In this document: positions 15,838 to 25,099 of the stretch, in pieces
How positions within the stretch are numbered: the stretch's first letter is position 1
How the letters are laid out: each line of letters begins with the position of its first letter
Made by a program: the position numbers and the translations under genes
NCBI GenBank assembly: GCA_910583845.1
Contig: CAJUAB010000015.1
Location: 60,319 to 124,318, forward strand
Direction of reading: 5' to 3'
From: an uncultured Acetatifactor sp.
GTDB taxonomy: Bacteria; Bacillota; Clostridia; Lachnospirales; Lachnospiraceae
Length of the DNA: 64,000 nt
Notes under the pieces: model-generated
The model's input: the letters and a program-made list of their open reading frames with translations, nothing else
The model's database searches: none
What the model was told of the DNA's origin: nothing

Positions 15838-16941
15838 TCAGTCTTCCATACCGTCAAAATAGATCTCCCGAATGGCGGCCAGAATCTCTTCATCCGACAC
15901 GGTGGTATCAATCACCGCCTTGCCAATCCGCTCCAGCAGAACAAAACGAATCGTGCCCGCCTGTGCCTTTTTATCGGACTTTGTCAGCCGCAGCACCTCC
16001 TCCGGCTCAATGTCCTCCACCGTGATGGGCAGGTAAAAAGGGACAAACATGTCGCGGATCTCATAATACTCATCCATGGATATCATATCCCTTTTCCAGG
16101 AAATGTAGGCGGCGGCCACAGCGCCCAGAGCCACACACTCTCCGTGCAGCAGCTGGAAATGCCGGGCCTTCTCAATGGCATGGCCGATGGTATGGCCATA
16201 GTTCAGAAGAGCTCTGTCTCCCTGTTCCGTGGGGTCCTTCTCCACCACCTGCTTTTTCACGGTACAGCTGCGCAGAATCATCTCCTCCAGCACATCCATA
16301 TCCTTCTCGCAGATTTCGTACATCTGGTCGATGAGCCAGGTATAGAACCGGGCATCCTTGATAAGACCGTGTTTCATGACTTCAGCAAAACCGGAAAAAT
16401 ACTGACGGTCTTCCAAGGTACGCAGCGTATCCATGTTCATATAGACCAGCCGGGGCATCTTGAATGCCCCCACCATATTCTTATAGCCATCGAAATCCAC
16501 CCCCGTTTTGCCCCCGATGCTGCTGTCGCATTGAGACAGCAACGTGGTGGGAACCTGTATGTAGTCCACGCCCCTGAGGTAGGTTGCCGCCACATATCCG
16601 GTCATATCTCCAACCACGCCGCCGCCCAGGGCCACCAGAAGGTCCCTGCGTCCATACCCTTCCTGAATCAGAAAGGTATAGATTCCCCTGACGCTGTCCA
16701 GGGTCTTGTATTCCTCCCCGGCAGACAGCGTGTATAAATCAACCTTTTCGGAGAGTCTGTCCAGTTCCGATTTCAGAGCATCCGCGTAAAGCCCCCGCAC
16801 ATTGGAGTCCGTGACGATACAGACCTTCCTTTCCCGGGTGACAAAGGGGGCAAATTCCTGAACAACATCCGTGAAATCCCGGGTGATATAGATGTCATAG
16901 CATGGCTTGTTCTTATAAAGTATTGGCAGTCTCTGCGCCAT
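15838..16941 (-). CDS. aroB: 3-dehydroquinate synthase
   Basis: 367 residues. Second step of the shikimate pathway, converting DAHP to 3-dehydroquinate with NAD and a metal. The NAD-binding GGGVVGDMTGYVAATYLRG segment is near residue 105; metal ligands lie in EVMKHGLI and NYGHTIGHAIE. Other aromatic-pathway genes are not in the window. It is first in the aroB-lspA-rluD run. Confidence 0.96.
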   Translation of the reverse strand: MAQRLPILYKNKPCYDIYITRDFTDVVQEFAPFVTRERKVCIVTDSNVRGLYADALKSELDRLSEKVDLYTLSAGEEYKTLDSVRGIYTFLIQEGYGRRDLLVALGGGVVGDMTGYVAATYLRGVDYIQVPTTLLSQCDSSIGGKTGVDFDGYKNMVGAFKMPRLVYMNMDTLRTLEDRQYFSGFAEVMKHGLIKDARFYTWLIDQMYEICEKDMDVLEEMILRSCTVKKQVVEKDPTEQGDRALLNYGHTIGHAIEKARHFQLLHGECVALGAVAAAYISWKRDMISMDEYYEIRDMFVPFYLPITVEDIEPEEVLRLTKSDKKAQAGTIRFVLLERIGKAVIDTTVSDEEILAAIREIYFDGMED

Positions 16942-17077
16942 AACCGTTTCCTCGCTTTCTTAATTTCCTCACTGACGGTCAGATTTTCCTTTCCGCACAG
17001 TGCCTATTGCAAGATTATGCGATATGTGCTGTGTGGAAACCGGACAATCGGATTGTCAGTCAGTATAAGTCGGTTGA

Positions 17078-17115
17078 AAAAATTAACTGCCCAGCAATGC
17101 GCCGCTGAACAGTTA
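17078..17115 (-). terminator. terminator after sepF
   Basis: Minus strand TAACTG-TT-CAGC pairs with GCTG-GG-CAGTTA, followed by ATTTTTTC. Confidence 0.8.
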
Positions 17116-17122
17116 TTTTATC

Positions 17123-17641
17123 CTATAAGTCCGTATTCAGGGGAGAGTCGAAGGAACCTCCGAAAATATCCTGAAAATCGCCGGAAATATCCACGCTGGC
17201 TGGTGTAATAATAAAGATATAATGTGAAATCTTCTGCAAATTACCGGATATGGCAAAACAGGAGCCGGAGGTAAAGTCTATGATTCTCTGGGCAATATCC
17301 ACATCCAATCCCTCCAGATTCAGCACCACCGTGCGGTTAGCCAACAGTGTCTCGGTGATCTCCCGGGCATCCTCAATGGTGGTGGGCTTGATCACACAGA
17401 CCTCCATGCCGCTGCCTCCCGTCAGCTTGCGGGTCGCGGGCTGACGCATCTGTGTCACCTTGCCGGCAGAGGGCTTTCTGGCAGGCTTATCCTCCATGAG
17501 ATCGTCATTGTCCTTTACCACGTTCATCTTCTTCGGAGCAGGAGTATCTTCGATATCGTCATCATAGTAATCATCGTCATAGTAGCTGTCTTCGTCCTCA
17601 TTCAGCTTCATATAATTCAGAAATTTGTCCATTACACCCAT
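17123..17641 (-). CDS. sepF: cell division protein SepF
   Basis: 172 residues. A membrane-binding amphipathic N-terminus (MGVMDKFLNYMKL), a very acidic linker (Asp/Tyr-rich at 16-33), and the SepF core (about 78-160) with EVCVIKPTTIEDAREITETL. It tethers and bundles FtsZ in FtsA-poor Firmicutes. The start overlaps the yggS stop by one base (TAATG), so the two are coupled. Confidence 0.95.
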   Translation of the reverse strand: MGVMDKFLNYMKLNEDEDSYYDDDYYDDDIEDTPAPKKMNVVKDNDDLMEDKPARKPSAGKVTQMRQPATRKLTGGSGMEVCVIKPTTIEDAREITETLLANRTVVLNLEGLDVDIAQRIIDFTSGSCFAISGNLQKISHYIFIITPASVDISGDFQDIFGGSFDSPLNTDL

Positions 17642-18342
17642 TATATTGTCTCTCCTTCATATGACCGATTCCCGAAAATGCCGGTGCCTACCCGCACATA
17701 GGTAGCACCTTCCTCGACAGCCACCTGATAATCTCCCGTCATTCCCATGGATAGCACATGCATATTAACATTATCAATGTTTTCCCGTTTGATGTCAACA
17801 GCTAATTGCCGCAAGTTGGCAAAAATCCCCCGATTTGCCTCCGGGTCTTCCACATAGGGAGCCACTGTCATCAGTCCCTGGATCTGGACGGAAGGCAAAA
17901 GGGCAATCTCCCTTACCAGCCGGATCGTTTCTTCACGGCTGCCGCCGAATTTGCTCTTCTCTCCGGCCACATTGACTTCCACCAGGATATTGACCTGTGT
18001 CTGCTTCTTCTCCGCCTCTTTCTGGATTTCCCGGGCGAGCCGCAGGGAATCCACGCTGTGAATCAGGTATACCTTATCCACCAGATATTTCACCTTGTTG
18101 CGCTGCAAATGACCGATCATATGCCATCGTATATCTTTGGGGAGCGCCTCGTATTTCTCCAGCAGCTCCTGTACCCTGTTTTCACCGAAATCCCGCACAC
18201 CTGCCTCATAGGCTTCCAGAAGCATGGGGATCGGCTTGGTCTTGCTGACAGCGATCAGTTCCACCTCTTCCACGCCGCGGCCCGCGCGCCGACATGCGCT
18301 TTCCATATTCTGTCTGGTCTGTGTCAACTGCTCACGAATCAT
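17641..18342 (-). CDS. yggS: YggS/PLPBP-family pyridoxal-phosphate protein
   Basis: 233 residues. PLP-binding homeostasis protein with a TIM-barrel alanine-racemase-like fold. The PLP lysine is in LIAVSKTKP near residue 35. HMIGHLQRNKVKYLV and the C-terminal GATYVRVGTGIFG phosphate-binding block are diagnostic. It stands between a HlyD-like gene and sepF, the usual division cluster. Confidence 0.94.
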   Translation of the reverse strand: MIREQLTQTRQNMESACRRAGRGVEEVELIAVSKTKPIPMLLEAYEAGVRDFGENRVQELLEKYEALPKDIRWHMIGHLQRNKVKYLVDKVYLIHSVDSLRLAREIQKEAEKKQTQVNILVEVNVAGEKSKFGGSREETIRLVREIALLPSVQIQGLMTVAPYVEDPEANRGIFANLRQLAVDIKRENIDNVNMHVLSMGMTGDYQVAVEEGATYVRVGTGIFGNRSYEGETI

Positions 18343-18374
18343 ATTTTACGCCTCTTTTCAACAAAATACTGAAT

Positions 18375-19781
18375 CTAATAGATAAATTGCGCGTCGTCCA
18401 CAGCGGCGGCCTCCAACACAATGTAGTCATAAACATTCAGCCCGTACCGGGTATTGGACTTCACAATCGCGTATTCCTCATTTTTATACAAGATATGAAT
18501 CTGCCGGAAGTCCGCATATCCCTTGTTCATATTATATACACCGGTGAGGGAAGCCCTGCGGCTGATGGTATATTTCTCCTGGCTGTCCGGCATGATGATA
18601 TTGGAACCCAGCTGCAGGGCGGCGCTGTCCAGATAGTACTCCTTGCTCTCCTCATCATAATTATAGACGGAGGTCTCCAGAAATTCGCTGTAAACATTTC
18701 CCTCCTCATTGTAACGCTCCAGAATCACGCCGTCCGAGCCGTCTGCCCCCTTGGTCATATATTCCCCGGGCACCAGGTAGAAATCCTTCTGCACAATGGA
18801 GGAAACAGGAATTTTCAACCCTACTTCGTCATTCAGGATCAACTCGATATCCACATAACGGTCAGTGGCAAAGGTTACCATGGAGTTGTTGAAATCCAAC
18901 CGGACAAGGGCCGATCCGTCACTTCCCCGGATCAGTCCGGCCGTGGCCCAGGACTCATATTGATTCTTTAAAAAACGGATTTTGACAACGCTCATATCCT
19001 GCAGCATAAGCCCCATATCCTCTTCCACAGGAATCACCAGGGACCAGTTTTCATCTGTGGCGAGCTTGTACACCGGGTCTCCCTGGGTAATCAGATCCAC
19101 GCCCAGGAGCTGGTTTTTCTCATACTTTTGGGTGTCAAACATTTCTGCGGAGACCATTTCAGGGGTCAGCTGCTCATAACCATCCGTCCAGTAAGTCACA
19201 ATCCCCGTGTTGCCGCTGCGGCAGAAATCCACCATGTTAATCAGCTCGCTGCTGCTGTTGATATCGTTGATGCTCTGCATCATATTCGCGTTGGCCAGTC
19301 TCATAACCGTGCCCTTCAGACTGTATTTGAAACTGTATGTACTGTCAAAATCCGTGGGATCAAAACCGTGGATAAAGCTGACTACCTCCCCCCGAAGCTC
19401 CGCAAGTTCCCGCTCGCTCAGGGCGTTGTCTCCCATATCCGTGCTCTGCAGAAAATCGTTGAGCCGCCCCGTCTGATCCACCGTATAGACCAGGTCCCCG
19501 CAGGCCACCCGCTCTCCTTCACGGGCATAATAATTGATGTATCCCGCCGTGTCCGCGCTCACCACGCTCTCCTGCCGGATGGCAATACCGCAGTAGGTAT
19601 AGTTCGTAGCCAGGGACCCTTCCTTTACTTCATAGGGCGATATATGCTCTACCTGTAAGGAGGCAAAAATGCAGTATACCACATAGACTAAGATGGCCAC
19701 AAAGATGATCATACCGATATTCAGATTCAGGGGTTTCCGATATTTCCTGATATTGTCAGGGGGGTGCTGTCTCTGTGCCAC
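18375..19781 (-). CDS. HlyD-like membrane-anchored protein of the sepF cluster
   Basis: 468 residues. A short cytoplasmic tail, one helix (about 24-44), then a large extracytoplasmic part with HlyD/biotin-lipoyl-like strands (VVSADTAGYINYYAREGERVACGDLVYTVD at about 74-105) and a helical middle. No partner ATPase or permease lies nearby. Position upstream of yggS-sepF is typical of Clostridia and suggests an envelope or division role, which is inference. Confidence 0.75.
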   Translation of the reverse strand: MAQRQHPPDNIRKYRKPLNLNIGMIIFVAILVYVVYCIFASLQVEHISPYEVKEGSLATNYTYCGIAIRQESVVSADTAGYINYYAREGERVACGDLVYTVDQTGRLNDFLQSTDMGDNALSERELAELRGEVVSFIHGFDPTDFDSTYSFKYSLKGTVMRLANANMMQSINDINSSSELINMVDFCRSGNTGIVTYWTDGYEQLTPEMVSAEMFDTQKYEKNQLLGVDLITQGDPVYKLATDENWSLVIPVEEDMGLMLQDMSVVKIRFLKNQYESWATAGLIRGSDGSALVRLDFNNSMVTFATDRYVDIELILNDEVGLKIPVSSIVQKDFYLVPGEYMTKGADGSDGVILERYNEEGNVYSEFLETSVYNYDEESKEYYLDSAALQLGSNIIMPDSQEKYTISRRASLTGVYNMNKGYADFRQIHILYKNEEYAIVKSNTRYGLNVYDYIVLEAAAVDDAQFIY

Positions 19782-19897
19782 CGTTCACCTCCTATTGGAG
19801 ATCCTTCGACCTCCCGATTGCCGCGCGGCAGCTCCCCTCATGGGAGAAAATTCCCCCAAAAGCGCTTATGAAAGCTCCTCCTTCACGGCTTTACCGT

Positions 19898-19942
19898 CCG
19901 GTTGAGAAGTATCAGGAAACACTCCTGATATTTCTCAGCCGG
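19898..19942. other. near-perfect 20-bp inverted repeat of unknown role
   Basis: CCGGTTGAGAAGTATCAGGA (19898-19917) against TCCTGATATTTCTCAGCCGG (19923-19942), 5-nt loop. No T run on either strand. It lies in the 278-base gap between the HlyD-like gene and the P-loop protein gene. Confidence 0.5.
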
Positions 19943-19973
19943 ACAGTTCAGACTTTTGGTCCGTATGCACTTA

Positions 19974-20006
19974 GAAAAAAGCCCCAGTTCCATGTCCGAG
20001 GCTTTT
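19974..20006 (-). terminator. terminator after the P-loop protein gene
   Basis: Minus strand AAAAGCCTC...GGGGCTTTTTT stem (with G-T pairs) followed by T run, about 55 bases after the stop codon. Confidence 0.7.
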
Positions 20007-20059
20007 GTCTGTACGTTTTCCAATGTTTCTGATGTAAACCATATAAACGGCAATCCCGC

Positions 20060-20479
20060 TTACAGAGAAATGATAATATTCTTCTTAATCGCCTCGGGAA
20101 GTTCTCCTTCATCCTTGGAAACGCTCAGGATAAAATCTACACCCGTAGCCTTGCTGACCTTCTCCAGCTTCGCGATCGCGTCCGTGATATCCGTGCCCTC
20201 CAGGCAGGAAATCTTCAAAAAGCTGTCAAAATACATCTGCTGAAGATCATGGTCCTGTGAGATGATGCCGCTGACAAAGCCTATAAACTCACTGGCATTC
20301 TCAATCATGAACTGTGATACATCGATCAGCCTGACTTTATTGTTAAGTTCATACATATGTTTGGTACTCTTATCCAGGTATACGATATTACCTGTGATAC
20401 TCTTCACTTCACTATTTACCTTGTCCAATAACTGTTTTGTCTTTCCTTTACCTTTATTGCCTACGATCAGCTGAACCAT
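20060..20479 (-). CDS. small P-loop protein of unknown function
   Basis: 139 residues starting MVQLIVGNKGKGKTKQLLDK, a Walker-A-like loop right at the N-terminus. IVYLDKSTKH follows, and EGTDITDAIAKLEKV and the VDFILSVSKD strand lie towards the end. It is too short for a full AAA or kinase domain. It has its own promoter and terminator, so it is expressed alone. Similar short proteins are sometimes labelled PilT-like, but no pilus gene is near. Confidence 0.65.
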   Translation of the reverse strand: MVQLIVGNKGKGKTKQLLDKVNSEVKSITGNIVYLDKSTKHMYELNNKVRLIDVSQFMIENASEFIGFVSGIISQDHDLQQMYFDSFLKISCLEGTDITDAIAKLEKVSKATGVDFILSVSKDEGELPEAIKKNIIISL

Positions 20480-20517
20480 TGGTAACCCTCCTAAAGTAAA
20501 TTTTTAGTACTACCTTT

Positions 20518-20546
20518 ATTATAGTTTATATCAGAGTAAAAAACAA
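20518..20546 (-). promoter_or_regulatory. sigma-A promoter of the P-loop protein gene
   Basis: Minus strand TTGTTT (20541-20546), 17 bp, TATAAT (20518-20523). Confidence 0.7.
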
Positions 20547-20549
20547 CCT

Positions 20550-21542
20550 TTAATTCTGTATTTGCCCCAATAAATCTATCATTTTTTCATAGGCCAGATC
20601 CCGGGTCTCGGCCTTGAGTATGACAGAGATATAGGGGGAGCCCCCCGCGTCTCTGGAAAGCAGCATCAGGCAGCTTCTGGCGGCATTGGTGGTGCCGGTT
20701 TTGCCGCCGATCACCGTGATATTGTCAGGCGCTTTGTAATTCCCCCGAAGGAACAGATTGGATGTCTGAACCCGGATATTCTTTACCGCTCCGGAAGAAT
20801 CACTGTAGGTAGCTTCATAGCTGCTGGTCTGGATGACCTCATTGAATTTCTCGTATTTCAGAGCCTCGTTGAAGATCAGATAGAGGTCATACGCCGTAGT
20901 GTAATGATCCTCCTGGGTCAGTCCGTGGGGATTCATAAAATGCGTGTTTGTGGCTCCGAGTTCCAGCGCTTCCTGGTTCATCAGTTCCACAAAATGTTCC
21001 ACGCTGCCCCCCACATTTTCCGCAATCATCATGGCCGCGTCATTGGCGCTGTGCAGCAGAAGCACATATAACGCCTGATTCAGAGTCATGGTATCTCCGG
21101 GCTTCAATCCGCACAGAGTGGCGCCGGTCTCCGTAATATTCACCACATTGGAGGCTGTCATCACCTGATCAATGCTGCCGTATTTCAGGGCCACCAGCGC
21201 CGTCATAACCTTGGTCAGGCTGGCCGGATGCAGCCTTTCGTGCGCATTCTTGGCGTATAACACCTGGCAGTCGCTTAAGTCAAAAAGAACCGCCGCCTCC
21301 GCCTGTGTCATATCCACCGTCTCTTCATTCAGTACATTGTCCGTCACCACGCACAGATTTTCCGCGAAGGTATGGGCCGCCTTGCTGTTCTGGCGGCTGA
21401 TTACATTAAAGCCGCTGACTGCCGCGTCCGGATCATAAGGCATATCGTAAGTCTGCCGTCCGCAGCTCACAGATCCCATCGCCGTCATCACGCCAAGAAA
21501 AAGGCAGATTACTCTTATCCTGAAATTATTTGTACATTTCAC
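20550..21542 (-). CDS. D-alanyl-D-alanine carboxypeptidase lipoprotein (PBP5-like)
   Basis: About 330 residues. It trims the terminal D-Ala from peptidoglycan stems. The active-site triad is visible: SLTK (SxxK), SAND (SxN) and GGKTGTT (KTG). The N-terminus is hydrophobic and ends in GSVSCGRQ, a lipobox, so the enzyme is probably membrane-anchored through lipid. No ATG fits: GTG 21542 or TTG 21551 both overlap the end of mgsA (stop at 21526). Unlike classical DacF it lacks a long C-terminal anchor domain. Confidence 0.85.
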   Translation of the reverse strand: MKCTNNFRIRVICLFLGVMTAMGSVSCGRQTYDMPYDPDAAVSGFNVISRQNSKAAHTFAENLCVVTDNVLNEETVDMTQAEAAVLFDLSDCQVLYAKNAHERLHPASLTKVMTALVALKYGSIDQVMTASNVVNITETGATLCGLKPGDTMTLNQALYVLLLHSANDAAMMIAENVGGSVEHFVELMNQEALELGATNTHFMNPHGLTQEDHYTTAYDLYLIFNEALKYEKFNEVIQTSSYEATYSDSSGAVKNIRVQTSNLFLRGNYKAPDNITVIGGKTGTTNAARSCLMLLSRDAGGSPYISVILKAETRDLAYEKMIDLLGQIQN

Positions 21543-21921
21543 GCCACTCAAGGTCTCCTCTGTCCAGGGACTTAATCAACAGTTCCGCCGTAGCCAGGTT
21601 GGTCGCCAGGGGAATGTTGTGCATGTCGCACAGCTTCACCACATTGTTCACATCCGGTTCATGAGACTTGGGAGTCAGCGGGTCCCGCAGAAAGATCACC
21701 AGATCCATCTGATTATGCTCAATCTGTGCTCCGATCTGCTGCTCTCCTCCCAAATGGCCTGCCAGAAACTTATGAATGTTTAAGTTGGTCACTTCCTCGA
21801 TCAGCCGCCCGGTGGTACCGGTGGCATACAGCTCATTTTTGTTCAGTATCCCCCGATACGCAATACAAAAATTCTGCATCAGCTTTTTCTTCGCGTCATG
21901 CGCAATAAGTGCAATATTCAT
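21526..21921 (-). CDS. mgsA: methylglyoxal synthase
   Basis: 131 residues. It converts dihydroxyacetone phosphate to methylglyoxal, a bypass of lower glycolysis. Signature segments are NIALIAHDAKK, the phosphate-binding TGTTGRLI, GHLGGEQQIGAQI and FLRDPLTPKSHEPDV. ATG 21921 follows GAGGTG. It is at the tail of the rodA/min block, its usual place in Clostridia. Confidence 0.95.
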   Translation of the reverse strand: MNIALIAHDAKKKLMQNFCIAYRGILNKNELYATGTTGRLIEEVTNLNIHKFLAGHLGGEQQIGAQIEHNQMDLVIFLRDPLTPKSHEPDVNNVVKLCDMHNIPLATNLATAELLIKSLDRGDLEWREMYK

Positions 21922-22043
21922 GTCAAACACCTCTTCCATACATTATATAGCTTTCCCCCTTATTCCGGCAGCCAGGTACCCCGCGCCTTTGTTCCCTCCC
22001 CATACCGCAGACTGCCCTGCGGTACGCAATGACGACGCGCGTT

Positions 22044-23159
22044 CTATCTTTTGACCTGCAGGCGCACATTCAGCACAAATCCCATGCCGATATACAGGCT
22101 CATCAGAGAAGTCAACCCATAACTGACAAAAGGCAGGGTAAGTCCGGTGGTGGGCAGGATGAACGTCGCCACACCGATATTGATAAACGCCTGAACCCCC
22201 ACCAGTCCCCCCATACTGGCGGCGATGATAGCGCCTGCCGGTTCCCTGGCCCTGCGCGCCACATGAATACACTCCAGAGCAATGAGCATCTCCAGCGCGA
22301 TCACAGCCAGGCTTCCCTTAAAGCCGAACTCCTCTCCGATGACGGCAAAGATAAAATCCGTCTGGGCCTCGGAGATAAAGTTGCCGTTTTTCACGGAGGT
22401 AATCTCGTTGTTCTTGTATCCCTTGCCATCCAGCATGCCGGAGGCAATGGCCGTCACGGAATTCAGCTGCTGGTAAGCAGTGGTGGTGGCATACTGCTCC
22501 GGATATATAAATGCCAGGATACGGCCTTTCTGATTGTTGGTGAGTATCGTGTTGTCGCTGTCCGGCTGCAATGCCAGCGCCACCAGAAGAGCCAGAGCCG
22601 GTATGGCCACGGCCGCCGCGCCGAAAATGACCTTGAAACTCAGCCCCCCGGCAAACATGATGATGCAGAAAAGAGCCAGCATCACAATGCTTGTGGACAG
22701 GTCCGGCTGTTTGTAGATCAGATACCAGGGCGCTGCCATCAGCAGCACACACAGACCAATGATCCGAAAGGTGTTAAACTTCTCTATATGTTTCATAATA
22801 AACTGTGCGAAGAATAAAATCAACAAAATTTTTGCGGTCTCCGAGGGCTGGAACCGGAAGCCGCCGGGGAACTGAAACCAGCGCTGCGCGCCTTTTGTCT
22901 CATATCCCAGATAACGGACCAACAGAAGTAGTACTAAATTCCCAAGGTACATCAGCCAATATAACTTCAATAAAACCGTATAATCCAGCAGTGAAATAAC
23001 CACCATCAAAAAGGTGCCGGCAATCACTCCGATCAGCTGTTTCTGTTGTACCGATTGCTGCGCGCTGCCCACCGCGAAAACCCCGATTGTGGAAAGCGCC
23101 AGTATCAGCAGGATTAACTTAAAATCATAATTCCTGACCTTATAGCCCTTGTTAAACAT
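22044..23159 (-). CDS. rodA: rod-shape protein RodA (SEDS glycosyltransferase)
   Basis: 371 residues, about ten membrane helices. Polymerises peptidoglycan together with PBP2. SEDS hallmarks: KQPDLSTSIVMLALF near residue 150, VIGEEFGFKGSL, and the C-terminal ILPTTGLTLPFVSYGLTSLM. Grouped with mrdA and mreBCD, so the elongasome rather than SpoVE or FtsW is the best call. Confidence 0.92.
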   Translation of the reverse strand: MFNKGYKVRNYDFKLILLILALSTIGVFAVGSAQQSVQQKQLIGVIAGTFLMVVISLLDYTVLLKLYWLMYLGNLVLLLLVRYLGYETKGAQRWFQFPGGFRFQPSETAKILLILFFAQFIMKHIEKFNTFRIIGLCVLLMAAPWYLIYKQPDLSTSIVMLALFCIIMFAGGLSFKVIFGAAAVAIPALALLVALALQPDSDNTILTNNQKGRILAFIYPEQYATTTAYQQLNSVTAIASGMLDGKGYKNNEITSVKNGNFISEAQTDFIFAVIGEEFGFKGSLAVIALEMLIALECIHVARRAREPAGAIIAASMGGLVGVQAFINIGVATFILPTTGLTLPFVSYGLTSLMSLYIGMGFVLNVRLQVKR

Positions 23160-23175
23160 CTTTTAATGTGTCCTC

Positions 23176-23445
23176 TTATGATTGCTTATTCAGATCCAGT
23201 ATGGGTATACTGGCGCTGAGCACGGGGGTCCGAATCCCCCTCTTGCCCAGGCTCTTTGTCTTACTGATCTGGATATCCATATTCCCGGTATCAATCTTCA
23301 TGTATTTGGATATCACCTTGGCAATATCCGTCTTGATCAGCTCCATCATCTCCGGGGAACAGTTGACTCTGTCCGAAATCAACAGGATCTTAAGCCTGTC
23401 CTTGGCGACCTCGCAAGAGCTTTTCTTTCTGAAAAAATATCTCAT
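23176..23445 (-). CDS. minE: MinE topological specificity factor
   Basis: 89 residues. The N-terminal membrane/MinD-binding segment (CEVAKDRLKILLISDR) and a C-terminal dimer domain are visible. It drives pole-to-pole MinCD oscillation. It follows minD in the block, 18 bases after it. Confidence 0.94.
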   Translation of the reverse strand: MRYFFRKKSSCEVAKDRLKILLISDRVNCSPEMMELIKTDIAKVISKYMKIDTGNMDIQISKTKSLGKRGIRTPVLSASIPILDLNKQS

Positions 23446-23463
23446 GCTTCAAACCGCCCCCTC

Positions 23464-24255
23464 TCATACCTTGTGGAAAATACCGCTCACCCTTGTCCAG
23501 AAGGATATGGTTTTTTCCATGTTCAGGAATGGTACCTCCTTGCCAAGTACACGCTGGCATACATTGTGGTATGCCATGCCGGCGGGGGTATTGCTGCCCA
23601 CCAGCGGCTCCCCCTGATTGGTGCTGACCACCACGTTCTCATCGTCGGGTATGATCCCGATCAACGGTACAGCCAGAATGTCCACCACATCCGAGGCGGA
23701 CATCATATCCCCCCTCTTTACCATGTCTATACGCAGCCGGTTGATAATCAGATCCATTTTCTGAAAACCATTGGCCTCCAGAAGCCCGATAATCCGGTCT
23801 GCGTCCCGGATGGCGGACACCTCCGGAGTGGTCACCACAAGCGCCCGGTCCGCTCCGGCGATGGCATTCTGAAATCCCTGTTCGATGCCGGCGGGGCAGT
23901 CCAGAATAATATAGTCGAACTGCTCCTTCAGATGCTCGATTACCTTGACCATCTGGCCGGGAGTCACAGCGCTTTTGTCTCTGGTCTGGGCCGAGGGCAT
24001 CAGGTACAGCCCCGGATTGCGCTTGTCCCGGATCAGCGCCTGCTTTACCCGGCAGCTCCCCTCCACCACGTCCACCAGATTGTACACAATCCGGTTTTCG
24101 AGACCCATGACAACATCCAGATTGCGCAACCCGATATCGGTATCAATCAGGCATACTTTCTTCCCCGCCTTGGCCAGACCGGTTCCAACGTTTGCGGATG
24201 TGGTGGTCTTACCCACACCGCCTTTCCCTGATGTGACGACAATTACTTCGCTCAT
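23464..24255 (-). CDS. minD: septum-site determining ATPase MinD
   Basis: 263 residues. Deviant Walker A KGGVGKTTTSAN with the signature Lys near residue 11, DTDIGLRNLD, and DYIILDCPAGIEQGF. The C-terminal amphipathic helix (TRVSGIFHKV region) would bind the membrane. ATG 24255 follows GGAGGTAAGT. It partners minC upstream and minE downstream. Confidence 0.96.
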   Translation of the reverse strand: MSEVIVVTSGKGGVGKTTTSANVGTGLAKAGKKVCLIDTDIGLRNLDVVMGLENRIVYNLVDVVEGSCRVKQALIRDKRNPGLYLMPSAQTRDKSAVTPGQMVKVIEHLKEQFDYIILDCPAGIEQGFQNAIAGADRALVVTTPEVSAIRDADRIIGLLEANGFQKMDLIINRLRIDMVKRGDMMSASDVVDILAVPLIGIIPDDENVVVSTNQGEPLVGSNTPAGMAYHNVCQRVLGKEVPFLNMEKTISFWTRVSGIFHKV

Positions 24256-24314
24256 ACTTACCTCCGTTCTGCCTTGTCTGCGGCAGTAATCATAATCGTC
24301 GCCCGAACCCTGGT

Positions 24315-24995
24315 TTAAAAGGTGTCCAGTATCTCCTTGGTAAGCGGTTCCATGACAATCTTATCGTTTTTTACATGCGCGATTTTCGGCTGTACCTTGG
24401 AGCGTATTCCCCACTTTGTCTGTCTGTCTTTACTTTTATATTTGAAATCGCCGATTTTTAATCTTTCCGGCTCCATTTCAAGCGCTGCCACATAGATTCC
24501 CTCGGTCCCCTCGCTTCGGTCGGTTCCCGCGTACGCTTCTCCGTACAGGCCCCCCAGAATAATGATATTTCCCCGGGACATCACGGCGCTGCCGGGACAT
24601 ACATCTCCCACTATGATAATGCTGCTGTCCGTCTCCAGAACCTCACGGTTTTTCAGGGAGCCAGTATGAAGCTGCCTCTCGCTGCCAAGCGGCAGCTTTT
24701 CCTGCACTTTCTGGATCGCCTTGATATAGCGTCTGTCGGTCTCCTCGTCCTTTCCCACAATGCAGATCAGATTCAGATCGCTGGACCTTCGGATGACATC
24801 CACCAAAGCCAGTTCCTGACCGTGCTCCAGTCTGCGTCCCTCATAGGAAAGCGCCACATCCGCGTTTCCGAAAAAGCCGCGTGAACCGGAAAGTCTGGCA
24901 GCCAGTTCCTCCGTGACCTGCTCGAAGGGCACATCCTCCCTCATGATCAGATTGATCCCGTTTTGATAGCTCTTAATTACCACTGCGTCCTTCAT
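24315..24995 (-). CDS. minC: septum-site determining protein MinC
   Basis: 226 residues. An N-terminal domain (1-100) and a C-terminal right-handed beta-helix with Gly turns (GDVCPGSAVMSRGNIIILGGLYGEAYAG at about 133-160). It blocks FtsZ assembly at poles together with MinD. ATG 24995 follows AGGAGAG. Confidence 0.94.
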   Translation of the reverse strand: MKDAVVIKSYQNGINLIMREDVPFEQVTEELAARLSGSRGFFGNADVALSYEGRRLEHGQELALVDVIRRSSDLNLICIVGKDEETDRRYIKAIQKVQEKLPLGSERQLHTGSLKNREVLETDSSIIIVGDVCPGSAVMSRGNIIILGGLYGEAYAGTDRSEGTEGIYVAALEMEPERLKIGDFKYKSKDRQTKWGIRSKVQPKIAHVKNDKIVMEPLTKEILDTF

Positions 24996-25099
24996 TGTCT
25001 CTCCTGCTCAGAATCCGATCTCCACACAGCGCTCCATCATATCTTTCCACCCTGCCCGGAGGGAATGGGTGTCCCTGCTGTGGGGCCGTCTTCCTTTTT

